From an uncultured Blautia sp. (GTDB lineage Bacteria; Bacillota; Clostridia; Lachnospirales; Lachnospiraceae), in the NCBI GenBank assembly GCA_900540785.1, contig UQHF01000012.1, positions 26,239-90,238 of the forward strand: a stretch of DNA of 64,000 nt, read 5' to 3'. Below are positions 43,390-53,500 of this stretch, piece by piece. The notes below the pieces were generated by a model. That model was not told where the DNA came from. It did not search any database and saw nothing but the letters and a program-made list of their open reading frames with translations. Position numbers and translations under genes: made by a program. Position 1 is the first letter of the stretch. Each line of letters starts with the position of its first letter.

Positions 43390-44291
43390 CAGTTATAATG
43401 CACTCCTTTCTTTTCAAAGGAAAAACTGAACGCCATAGCAATGGCAGTCAGAACAAACGCAATTACTGCCGCAGCATAAGCATCATTATAATTGAGATTA
43501 TTGACGGACTGCTTATACATAAAGGAAATCATCGTCTCTGTAGAACCCTGCGGACCGCCCTGGGTTAATATTAAGACAAGTCCTGACATCATCATGTTTT
43601 TTGCCAGTGAATTACAGATCAGATAAAATACCGTAGGAGAAATCATAGGAAGAATAATCTTTGTTGTTTTCTGAAATACATTTGCCCCATCAAGCTCTGC
43701 ACTTTCCAGTAAATCCGCTGACATTCCCCTGATAGCTGAAAGCAAAAATAAAAAATTATAGCCGATATTCATCCAAACTGCAATAAGGCTTATGGCAATC
43801 ATCGCCAGTTTTTTATCATTGAGCCAGTTAAAATGTGTTCCCAAAACATAATTTAAAACGCCGATAGTCGGGTTATACATCAACTGGAAAATCATTGCTG
43901 CAACGGACATGGACACTGCCATTGTCAAAGCAAACAGAGTCTCATAAACCGGCGACAGTTTCGTTTTCTTATTCGCGATCATTGCCAGAAGCAGTGCGAT
44001 AAAAATCGCTACAGGCGAAGAAATTGCTACATATATCAGGGTATTCTTAATTGACTGCAAAAAAGCCGGGTTTGTTAAAACATACTGATAATTTTCCCAT
44101 CCTATAAATTCCCTGATCCCTCCCATAGAATCTACCAGAAAAAAACTGCTTAAAAAGGTTTTTATAAAAGGATAATATGTAAATCCTATAAAAAATATAA
44201 GAGCAGGCAATAAATATAATATTGGCTCTATTTTCCTCATAAACCGCTTCTTTTTTCCGGCTAAAGCTTTACTTTGACCCCCTTCTGTCAT
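43389..44291 (-). CDS. Sugar ABC transporter permease (MalF type)
   Basis: 300-residue permease, six helices, with the EAA loop ESAELDGANV...KIILPM (about residues 205-225). The N-terminus is a short charged region ahead of PILYLLPALIFFIGFTYYP. It is the first gene of the importer operon and starts about 120 bases after the GntR-type promoter at 44403-44448. The gene order permease-permease-binding protein-HAD-isomerase is less common than binding protein first. Confidence 0.92.
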   Translation of the reverse strand: MTEGGQSKALAGKKKRFMRKIEPILYLLPALIFFIGFTYYPFIKTFLSSFFLVDSMGGIREFIGWENYQYVLTNPAFLQSIKNTLIYVAISSPVAIFIALLLAMIANKKTKLSPVYETLFALTMAVSMSVAAMIFQLMYNPTIGVLNYVLGTHFNWLNDKKLAMIAISLIAVWMNIGYNFLFLLSAIRGMSADLLESAELDGANVFQKTTKIILPMISPTVFYLICNSLAKNMMMSGLVLILTQGGPQGSTETMISFMYKQSVNNLNYNDAYAAAVIAFVLTAIAMAFSFSFEKKGVHYN

Positions 44292-44402
44292 TGCCGAATT
44301 TCCTCCTTCCCTATCCTTTCCCGGTTATACAGCCGTATTTTTATCATGTCTATCTGTTCCATTTCTATCCTCCTTATCTTGTTTTATACTTGTCTTATAT
44401 TT

Positions 44403-44448
44403 AATACTTGTATATACTTATATAACCATATATATATGAAAATGTCAA
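44403..44448 (-). promoter_or_regulatory. Importer-operon promoter with GntR-type operator
   Basis: Minus strand TTGACA (44448-44443), 17-bp spacer, TTATAT (44425-44420). The element ATACTTGTATAT (44404-44415, plus-strand reading) lies immediately downstream, and a second ATACTTGTCT copy a little further (about 44385-44395). Same layout as the SIS-operon promoter. Confidence 0.75.
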
Positions 44449-44460
44449 GCATTTTGCACA

Positions 44461-44495
44461 AAAAAATACCGGCTGAATTTCTCCAACCGGTATTT
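44461..44495 (-). terminator. Terminator of the pilus operon, copy 1 of a 35-bp repeat
   Basis: Stem AAATACCGG / CCGGTATTT around the loop CTGAATTTCTCCAA, followed by a T-run on the minus strand. All 35 bases recur exactly at 61017-61051. Confidence 0.85.
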
Positions 44496-44524
44496 TTTAT
44501 AATGCTTTCTGTTTTCTCTTTTAT

Positions 44525-45061
44525 TTATTCTGCTGACAAATACCCCAGCATGGCTGCCTGAAGCTGAGAATTGCTTCCATCAAATACCCACTTCCCGTCT
44601 TCCTTCCGGTAATTTACCAGAACCTCTGCTTCTGTGGGTTCTGCTTTTTCCAGCTTTTCTTTGAAAATTTTTTCTGTATATGCGTCGTCTTCCTGTTTTT
44701 CCATTGTCTCAAAAATCGCATCGTCCATCACGGAAAGGTAGTTTGCATTTGTTATCTGAACTGTCACCGTTGCCTTCCCGTCTTCCACTTTTTCATTTCC
44801 GATTTCATATTCCATTTCTCCATAGGCTGCTTTCATGGCATTTTTCTGGAGATCTGCACTATTTTCGTAGCTGTCCTGATCAAACTCTGTCCCAACCAGC
44901 GCCGCTGCCTTTTCATACTCGCCTTCTTTCATATAAGAAAGATAATCCTCTGTCATGGCTTTCGGGGTGGTCTCCTTCGGCTCCTGGGCTCCTTTTTTGC
45001 CGCAGCCTGCAAATGCAAGCATAATAAGAAGTCCTGAAACAACTGCCAGTTTTTTCTTCAT
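44525..45061 (-). CDS. Small lipoprotein of the pilus operon
   Basis: 178 residues. Lipoprotein signal LLIMLAFAGCGKKG with Cys20 as the lipidated residue. The mature part has the DYLSYMKEGEYEKAAALVG helix seen in DUF4878/DUF5105-type proteins and a cystatin-like beta region (ATVTVQITNANYLSVM). Function unknown. Its ATG overlaps the sortase stop as ATGA (45058-45061), so it is translationally coupled to the sortase. It may be an assembly factor or a passenger; I know no standard sortase-C partner of this kind. Confidence 0.75.
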   Translation of the reverse strand: MKKKLAVVSGLLIMLAFAGCGKKGAQEPKETTPKAMTEDYLSYMKEGEYEKAAALVGTEFDQDSYENSADLQKNAMKAAYGEMEYEIGNEKVEDGKATVTVQITNANYLSVMDDAIFETMEKQEDDAYTEKIFKEKLEKAEPTEAEVLVNYRKEDGKWVFDGSNSQLQAAMLGYLSAE

Positions 45062-45882
45062 TCTGTCTTCCTCCTGTTCTTTTTCCTTCTTCTATATGCC
45101 CGGATAATCAGTATCAGAGCCAAAGCCCCGGCTGCCACAGCCAGATAAACTTCCCATCGTATTACCTTTACAGGCGTCTGTTCCGCTTCCTCTTCTATAT
45201 ATTCTGTCCGTACTCCCCGCACCAGAAGACGGTGGCTGTTGATCCCATATGGAGTACAGGTAAGAAGCGTCACGTAATCTTTGCCTTTTTCCGGTTTCAG
45301 ATATGTAGTATTGTCAGGCTCCACTACTTTGATCTGATCCACCTTATATGCCAGAGTCCTGTCAAAAATGTGGATATAAAATTCATCCCCTATTTCCATT
45401 TTGTCAAGATTTGTAAACAGCTTTGCTTCCGGAAGCCCTCTGTGTGTGCTCAAAACCGTGTGATTATTTTCCCCTCCAATAGGAAGCGCCGTCTCCTGGA
45501 GATGACCCACGCCCTTTTCCAGTACCTCCGCATCCACAGTATGGTAAATGGGAAGATTTATGTCTACACAGGGAATATCAAGAGTTCCCATAATTCCACG
45601 GTCAATATTCAGTACTTCCATGTAATTATCCGGAATCACCACGCCGCTTCCCGGGACAAAGGGATCCCTTACTTCCGTTCCGCTTAAACTTTTGTTGTAT
45701 TCCTCTGCCTTTTCCCATTCTTCTGCAACCATTTCCTGATTATAGTATGCCGCGCTGTCCTCATATCCTGCAATGGCCTCCGACTGGTTCAGTCCGGACA
45801 GGACGCGCAGCGTCAGCGGGTACAGGATGACCGCAATCCCTGCAAGCCGGAGAATCCACGTCAAAATCTTTCTTTTATTCAT
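45058..45882 (-). CDS. Class C (pilin) sortase
   Basis: 274-residue transpeptidase that joins pilin subunits through Lys-Thr isopeptide bonds on the outer membrane face. N-terminal helix about residues 8-28 and C-terminal helix about 246-264 bracket the catalytic domain, the class C topology. Catalytic His147 is in STHRGLP, Cys209 in LLTCTPYG and Arg218 in SHRLLVRG. DPF at residues 73-75 is the lid motif that plugs the active site. ATG 45882 is preferred (GAGAGG box) to 45903. Between the major pilin, from which a strong hairpin separates it, and the lipoprotein. Confidence 0.95.
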   Translation of the reverse strand: MNKRKILTWILRLAGIAVILYPLTLRVLSGLNQSEAIAGYEDSAAYYNQEMVAEEWEKAEEYNKSLSGTEVRDPFVPGSGVVIPDNYMEVLNIDRGIMGTLDIPCVDINLPIYHTVDAEVLEKGVGHLQETALPIGGENNHTVLSTHRGLPEAKLFTNLDKMEIGDEFYIHIFDRTLAYKVDQIKVVEPDNTTYLKPEKGKDYVTLLTCTPYGINSHRLLVRGVRTEYIEEEAEQTPVKVIRWEVYLAVAAGALALILIIRAYRRRKKNRRKTE

Positions 45883-45936
45883 GCTACCTCTCATGTTTCG
45901 CATATCTGCCCCGGTAAATTTTTATGTTTTCCGGAC

Positions 45937-45963
45937 AAAAGGAGGGGGAAACCTTCCCCCTCC
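45937..45963 (-). terminator. Attenuating hairpin between major pilin and sortase
   Basis: GGAGGGGGAA pairs with TTCCCCCTCC over a three-base loop (45941-45963), followed by TTTT on the minus strand. It would cut sortase message below pilin message. Confidence 0.8.
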
Positions 45964-46017
45964 CTCGTTTCTGCCGGTTCTTCATAAATGGCAGACTTCT
46001 GTTTTATTCATCCTTCT

Positions 46018-47562
46018 TTATTTTGCCGCTTTGCTCTTTCCGCCTTTGGAAACGACATAAGCTGCGATCAGAAGGACTGCACCTGCTCCCAGGAATACGA
46101 TAAGACCTGCGCCACCTGTAAACGGAAGATCGTAGTTATCTTTTGCGTTGTAAACAACACACATATCTTCCGGAGCCATATTATGGCTTGTAGCAGATAT
46201 GGTTACTTTAAATGGATCATGGAGACGATTATATCCATCAGGAGCTTTTGTCTCTACAATCCAGTAATCTGTGTAACCTTTCGATGCCTCCTGTCCTGTC
46301 GGATCGCCATAGCTTAAACCATCGAAGAATGCGATACCGTCTTCACCTGATGTCACTACATACGCCCCATCGCCTCTCTGAACTGCCTTGCTGGTATCTT
46401 CCGCTTTTGCATCTTCTTTACTGCGGTAAATCATAAATTCGGCGCCTTCCAGCTTCAGATTATTGTCTGATTTATCTACTTTCTCGATTTTGATACCGCC
46501 GGTGTGTACTTCCGGAATGTCGGATTGCGGTAAATACTCATAATCGTTCCAGTTCACATAATCAAGACCTGCCTGGTTCGGGATTGCAGTTCCGAGGTCT
46601 GCCTTCTCATTTATCTTTGTTTTAAATTTAACAACAACCCGTCCGCCTGCATAATCTTTTAATTTGCCACGACCTGCTTCTGTCAGCGTCCAGGTAAGGC
46701 TGCTCTTGTTATCTGGTTTGTATTCTTCATACTCAGGTCCTGTTAATGTTTCTGCTGTAAATGTATAATCCGTATCTTTTGCCATCTCAGTCGTTGTCTG
46801 CTTGTCTGCAGTTCTGAAAGATACAGATACGTCGCTTACAAAGTCAAGGCGCGGATCCAGCTTATCCGTAATGACATATTTTTTAGGTGTCTGATTTTCG
46901 TTTGCTACCTCCTCTGGAATCTCGGAAAGGATAATCCATTCAAACGGTGCGTAGCGATCTACTGTGGCATCATTATTATCTTCTACTACAACATCTTTTT
47001 GAATATCCGGTCCGTCCTGGTGAATCAGGTTCTTTGGATACACATGAATGTCGTAAAGGAATTCCGGTTTTGATGAATCTGTTTTATGTTCCTGATTATA
47101 TGTAGGTACAGAAATCAGGACAGTATCCATCTTTTTTTCCACACGTGGGTCTGTCTGCTCTGATAATCTGTAGGTACCAAGCGGAAGATCTGCAAAAGTA
47201 AGCTCTCCGTTTTCATCAGTCGTCAGTGTCTGCGCTTCAAAGCTATCATCTTTCTCAGCAGTTTCTGGATCCAGTTCTGTAGTTCCGTCATCTTTCACTT
47301 TTTCCAGATCGAACTTGATACCTTTCATAGGTTTCAGATCTTTCAGATCCTCATGCTGTGAAAAATCAATTACATTACCGCCGGAACGGTCTCCCTCAGC
47401 CATCAGGCTATTATACTGATCCGTAGTTTCCACTACATATTTATGTACTGTAATACTTCCTGTTGTTGGTTTTTCGGCTGCCGTTACAGGTATAGCAGCC
47501 ATCAGGGATACAGCCATCCCCAGGCTAAGCAGCCACGCACTTACTTTTTTAAATGCTTTCAT
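46018..47562 (-). CDS. SpaH/EbpB-family major pilin, LPFTG anchored
   Basis: 514-residue pilin backbone. The signal peptide ends near AAIPVTAA. DIHVYPKNLIHQDGP (about residues 173-187) holds the pilin motif YPKN, whose Lys is the site of subunit linkage. DYWIVETKAPDGYNRL near residue 430 is the E-box. LPFTGGAGLIVFLGAGAVLL begins the cell-wall sorting signal, followed by a Lys-rich tail. Three to four immunoglobulin-like CnaA/CnaB domains lie between. The start at 47562 (MKAFKKVS) has AGGAG seven bases upstream; 47568 is too close to it. Confidence 0.95.
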   Translation of the reverse strand: MKAFKKVSAWLLSLGMAVSLMAAIPVTAAEKPTTGSITVHKYVVETTDQYNSLMAEGDRSGGNVIDFSQHEDLKDLKPMKGIKFDLEKVKDDGTTELDPETAEKDDSFEAQTLTTDENGELTFADLPLGTYRLSEQTDPRVEKKMDTVLISVPTYNQEHKTDSSKPEFLYDIHVYPKNLIHQDGPDIQKDVVVEDNNDATVDRYAPFEWIILSEIPEEVANENQTPKKYVITDKLDPRLDFVSDVSVSFRTADKQTTTEMAKDTDYTFTAETLTGPEYEEYKPDNKSSLTWTLTEAGRGKLKDYAGGRVVVKFKTKINEKADLGTAIPNQAGLDYVNWNDYEYLPQSDIPEVHTGGIKIEKVDKSDNNLKLEGAEFMIYRSKEDAKAEDTSKAVQRGDGAYVVTSGEDGIAFFDGLSYGDPTGQEASKGYTDYWIVETKAPDGYNRLHDPFKVTISATSHNMAPEDMCVVYNAKDNYDLPFTGGAGLIVFLGAGAVLLIAAYVVSKGGKSKAAK

Positions 47563-47590
47563 GCTCATTCTCCTTTCATTCTCCCGTACA

Positions 47591-50500
47591 TTATTGTACG
47601 TTTCCTTTGTTTTTCTTTTTACGACGCCTGTTTACAAGCTCTGCCAACGCCAGAAGTGCACCTCCTCCCGCGGCATAATCAAGCATACCTGTTCCTCCTG
47701 TAAACGGCATCTGCCTTGCTTTGCGGTTCATTACCTGATACTGGTATACAGCGTCCTCTTCCGCTTTCTGGAAAGCCGGAGGCTGTGCACCGCCTGTAGG
47801 CGTAAATATTATATGTTCTCCCGGTTCAGCTTCGGAGTTCACAGTGAATCTCCACTGGCCTGCCGGCAATACATATCCTTCTGGTGCTTCTGTTTCTTTT
47901 AGCTGGTATGTTCCATTTGGAAGGATTCCGAAATCTACAATTCCATCTGCCCCGCTTGTCTTCGGAGAAAGTCCATGCACTTCCTCCCAGCAGCTGCTCT
48001 CTGTTCCGGCTTCCTGGCTGTGCTCATGCTCTTCCTTACATGTATATAACCGGAAAACTGCACCTGCAAGAGGCTGACCGTCTTCTCCGATTTTCCGGAA
48101 TGCAAACGGAACTTCTGCGCCTTCTGGAAGGTTAATCAGTGGATGTTCTGCGTCAATGCCTTCCACTTCTACTGTAATGGTATCTGATCCTGTATCAGAA
48201 TTTTCTGTATCAGAAACATCTTTCCCAAAGGAGACAGAGAACGGATAGTGTGTATCATCTACCTGATATCCATCTGCTGTTTCAAGCTCTTTTACATAGT
48301 AATTGCCTGCCGGCAGCAAGGCCTTTTCCATACCGCCGCTTCCATCTGCTTCTATGCGGATAAGCTCCACAAGTGTATCTTTTTTAAGGCTTACGCCATC
48401 TGCAGCACCTGGAATGTCCTCCGCAGCATAAACTCCAAACAGAACCTTCTGGTACAATTCTTCTGCCTCTTCTATTTCCAGTCCGAAAAAGCTTTTGTAA
48501 AGATTCAGATCAACTTTCTTTTTTGCATTGGTAAGGCTGACCAGTTCTACCGTATGCACATGGCTGCCTTCCTCCGGCGCTCTGATTGTCACATCACGGG
48601 GTGTGCTGTCAAGAACGTATCCCTCGGGTGCTTCTACTTCAACTACAGTATACGTTCCAAACGGAAGTTTCCTGCTCTCCGGCTTCTCACCACTGATCAG
48701 GGTATCTATTACTTCTCCTGGCTGGTATGTACTGTCGCCTATAGTAACAGTCTCCTTTGCACGAATTTCAACCTTTGCACCATTCAGCTCACCCTGGGTA
48801 AATACCGGACGGTTCACCTGATATTTATTCTCCTCGATGGAAACCTCTACCTGTGTGAAGAGCTCACCCTTCTTTTCCAGACGGATCACTCCGTATACCG
48901 GCTCATTGACAATCGGATTCTCTTTTGAAGAAATGATAATCTTCTCATTTCCATTATCGTAGACTACTTTAAATGGATACCGTGTCTCATCCAGAAGATA
49001 TCCATCGGCTGTCTCAAGTTCTCTCACATAATAGGAACCCTGAGGCAGCTTCAGTTCAGGATTGGCAAATCCGTTTTCATCCACTCCAAATACACCGACC
49101 AATGTATCGGGCTCAATCTGCACCTTACCGCTTGTTACGGTTCCCACCGTGTATACACCGAATTTTACCTGTTTCAGCTTTTCTGAAGTATTCTCATCAC
49201 TGAACTTCTTGTATAACTGAAGGTTCACACTGGCGTGCTGATTTTCCAGTGATACAAATGCCGGCTCAATCTGAGTTGTTGTTTCGGTCACTTCAACTTT
49301 ATGACGCTGCGTGTCCAGGATATAGGATGGCGGTGCTGACAACTCCTGATATTCATATGTACCAAGCGGCAGTCCCGGACTTGTCTCACCCGATTCCAGA
49401 CGCACAATCAAGTCTCCCGGCTGATACGTTTTTCCATCAAGCTCTATTTCTTCTGTTGCATAAATACCTATCTGTGCTCCTGAAAGCTGCTGCTGTTCCC
49501 ACACCAGCTCTTTAAGGTTTGGATAAGATAGATCATCTTTGATCTCACTTAGCATCTCACCTGTCTTTTCAAATCGGATATATCCCTTTTCTTTTTCATT
49601 GGGGATATAGAGTGCAATAGTCGTTGTCTCTCCCCATACAAAACTGTGTGCAGTCTCATCAAGCTGATAACCTTCCGGAGCTCTCGTTTCTTTAAGATAG
49701 TATGTTTCGCCCTTATTCAAGGCATCTGTATCCGTGATCTTTACCTGACCATTCTCTTCTGTAACGTACGGTCCTCCGATTTTCTCTGTCAGTGCAGAAT
49801 CCTTATAAAGATCAAACTGTGCGCCTTCCAGATATTTATTCGGATTGTCTTTATCGTACTTCACGATATAGATACCCGGCTCGTTGCCTGGATAATTCAT
49901 GACAGTAAACTCCACAATCTGCTCGTTCTCACTGATACGGCATCTGAGTCTGAGATTCGTATCAAGTTCATAGCCCTCCGGAGCTTTTGTTTCACGAACG
50001 ATATACCAGCCATATGGCAACAGCTTGCTTGTTGCGGTACCATCCTCTCCCGTAGTAATAGAATCTACTGGTTCGCCATCTGAACCGCTCTCTGTATAAA
50101 TAGCAAACTGTGCTCCAGCAAGTGCTTTGCCTGCCGGGTCTGCTTTTTTAATCTTAAGCTGTCCCATCACTATCTTATTTTTGTGCGTATAGGTGTAAAT
50201 ATCATTCACACCTGTTCCGTCTATAACAACTGTACCTTCCTGTCCGTTGAGCTGTGTTCCATCCGGTGCCTGTATCTCCCGGATGATGTATGTGCCAAGC
50301 GGCAGCTCACGGCTCTTGGCTCTGCCAAACTGGTCTGTTATGACCGTATCTACAACCTTGCCGCTCTCTTCTATAATCTGGAATCTTGCATTGCTCAGAT
50401 CTATTTTTTCTATTGGGCTTCCATCTTGGGATACAGCTTCCTTATGGATCTCAATCCATCCGGTAAGCGGTTCGTTGTAAAGGTTATGCAGATAATAATA

Positions 50501-53500
50501 ATATGTTCTTCCGTTCTTCTCGCCTTTTGTGATATGTACAGGAGAATCCTCTTCCTGCCAGTCAGTCGATATGCCACTGCCAGAATCTGTCATCTTCACA
50601 TTGTCTTCTGAAGGCTTCGGAGGTTTTGTCTCATCAATATCATCCTCCACATCCAAAAGATCAACGAGAATTGGCTCCATGAGACGATAGCCTTGCGGTG
50701 CTTCGATCTCCCGAATCACATATAGATCACAGAGGAGATTCTCGATTTTTCCGTAACCATTTTCATCCATTTCAAATTCCTGGATAAGGTCCTCTTCAAA
50801 ATCTGTCTTTTCCTGCCAGTCAGGTGTAAACTGATACAGGCCGAATCTGGCTCCTGCAAGCGGTCTTCCGAATTCATCTCTTTTTTGAATGGCAATCTCT
50901 GCTCTTGGCTTATAATTAATAAAGTCAAATTCATACTCCCGCTTATCATCTGTAATTTCAATCGGTACAATCTCTTTAGACATCTCGTAACCGGCACTGC
51001 CACAGCTTAACTCTTTTACATAGTACCAGCCATTTGGCAGATCATCTGTTTCGTAGCGAGCAATACCGCTTCCATCAATCGCCGTAGCAAATTGAGCAAT
51101 TTCCTTATCGTCATCCGTTTCTGGTTTTCCATCTGTTCCATAACTGAACAGACCAAATACAACACCATTGACCGGATTTCCATTTTCATCTGTTTTATGG
51201 ATAATTATCTCTCTTTGCTTTGTATTCTCAATCTCATATTCAAAGATCATTTCGTCCTTTGTTGGCGTAAACCGCCATACCTTCTCTGAGCCATCTTCAT
51301 TTACCGGAGGATCATAACCTGCCGGCGGGGCATATTCTATCATTACATATTCCTGCCCAAGTTCCAGAATATTTCCTGTAGATGCCTGTCCCATTTCATC
51401 TGTAGTCAGATAGATCGGAGAAAGCTCCTCAATATCTCCACTGCCTTCCTCCTGATACTTCTGGTATTTCTCATATTCCTCGGCAGTAAAAATTGCAAAA
51501 ATCACGCCTTTCAGAGGTTGATCTGTTGCGCTGTCCTTCTTTACAACAGAAATGCTTCCTTTATATGCTTCATCCTCAGCCCCAATGGCAACAAGCGGGA
51601 TATTCTCTTTAAATGTCACCGTGTACACTTTGTCATTTACTTTGTATCCATCCGGCGGTGTGATTTCTTTCACATAATAGGTACCATACGATAGTTTCTT
51701 TGATGTGACATGCGGAGCTTTTGTTACCATATCATATCCATCCATATGAGAAGTCGGATCTATATCCCCATTCTCCAGAAGCCTTGTATAAATGCCATAA
51801 ATAGCACCTTCCAGTATCTCTCCTGTTTCCGCATCCTTCTTGGTAAGCTGAATTTCTCCCATCAGAGGTGTATTTGGTACTTCCAAAGTAATTTCCGCTC
51901 CACCTTCAGGACTGTCTTTACCTATTTCTACATATTTCTCAAAATCACTGTTTAATTCATATCCCTCCGGCGCCTCCACCTCTCGAATGCGGTAAATGCC
52001 ATACGGAAGATTCTCAAAAACTGCGTATCCGTCATCTGCGGACGTTGCCCGGTAATATACTCCAAACTCCGTACTATATGCCTCAAACACTGCGCCCGGC
52101 AACACCTTTTTAGTTTCTGAATCAACCTTACGGATTTTCAGTGTTCCCTTTAAAATCTCATTGACAAAGGTAAATGTCAGGGTTTCCTCTGTAGAATCCT
52201 TATTGATCGTAACTTTCTGTGACGGATTTTCTGCCAGTTCATAACCTTTTGGCGGCTGTGTCTCCACTACCTCGTAACTGCCTGCCGGAAGAAGCCTGGA
52301 GACTGCCTCTCCGTGCATATCTGTCACCAGAGTATCCACTTCTGTTTTGCTCTGTCCATCTGTTCCCTCCAGACGGTAGACCTTAAACTCTGCTCCAACC
52401 AAAGGCTTGGGATCCTTCTTATCTCCGTCTGTCTTTTTAATACGGATCGGCATCAGAATCTGCTCATTTTCGAATACTGCTTCCTGCATTTCTACCAGTG
52501 TTCCAGCACCAGCTTTTACCTCAACTGTTTTTGATGGCTGGTCGCTGATATAGTAACCATCCGGCGCCTTTGTTTCTGTTACTGTATACATTCCAGGTTT
52601 CAGCGCATCTGTCTGGAAAGCTCCGCTCTTATCTGTCTTATAGACCTTTGAATAACCATCCGGACCTGTCACAGTAAATTCGGCTCCTGCAAGTGTACTG
52701 CCTGTTTCCTTGTCCGTCTTCACCACGCGGAAGTAACCTTCCTGTGGCTGCGGATAATCTTCCGCTACAAGCGGCTCTGCTTCCTTCCAGTCCTTATCAA
52801 CTGTCACTGCCATAATACGATTATTGAGCTGATAACCTTCCGGTGCCTTTGTCTCGCGTATATAATATGTACCATAATCAAGCTGCTCAAATCTCGCCAG
52901 ACCGTCTGCTCCTGTCGTCTGCTTCTCAATGGCATTCTGCTGGTTCTGTGCATCCTCGCTGGATTTAAATATCGTAAACTCTGCTTCGGGAAGAATCGTC
53001 TCCGGCTTCTGGGCATCGACTTTTTTAATCACAAATCCACCCTTTTTTCGTGCATTCGTTGCCGTAACCGTCACAAGCGGCTTTGCTTCAGAAAGTTCCG
53101 CCTGATATGTCTGCTCAGAAAGCTCATAACCATCCGGCGCCTGAGTTTCTACCAGAGTGTATTTTCCGTAAGTCAGTTCCTTTGACATCGCCTCGCCCTG
53201 CGAATTAGTCGTAAGCTCATCGACTTTTTCACCACTCTCATTTCGCACTTCAAATACTGCTCCTGCAAGTGGGATAGTTCTGTCCGTCTCGTCCACTTTC
53301 ACAAGCTTGATATTACCTTTTATCAGCCTGTTATCAATCACAAGCGGCTCTGCTTCATATATAATATTGCCATTTCCATCGTCTTCTTTAGTGACTGTTA
53401 CTTTGTGCGGCGTACTGTCCAGAACATACCCTTCCGGAGCTTTGATCTCTGTTACTGTATATGTCTGATTTCCCGCAGGCACCTCAACTGTTACCTCACC

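Noticed and set aside
48248..48928. Plus-strand open frame of 226 codons inside the giant adhesin gene, and many others on that strand from 47.8 to 59.7 kb
   Set aside because: They are antisense to a continuous coding frame with clear domain repeats, are Cys/Ile/Phe-rich, and lack ribosome sites.
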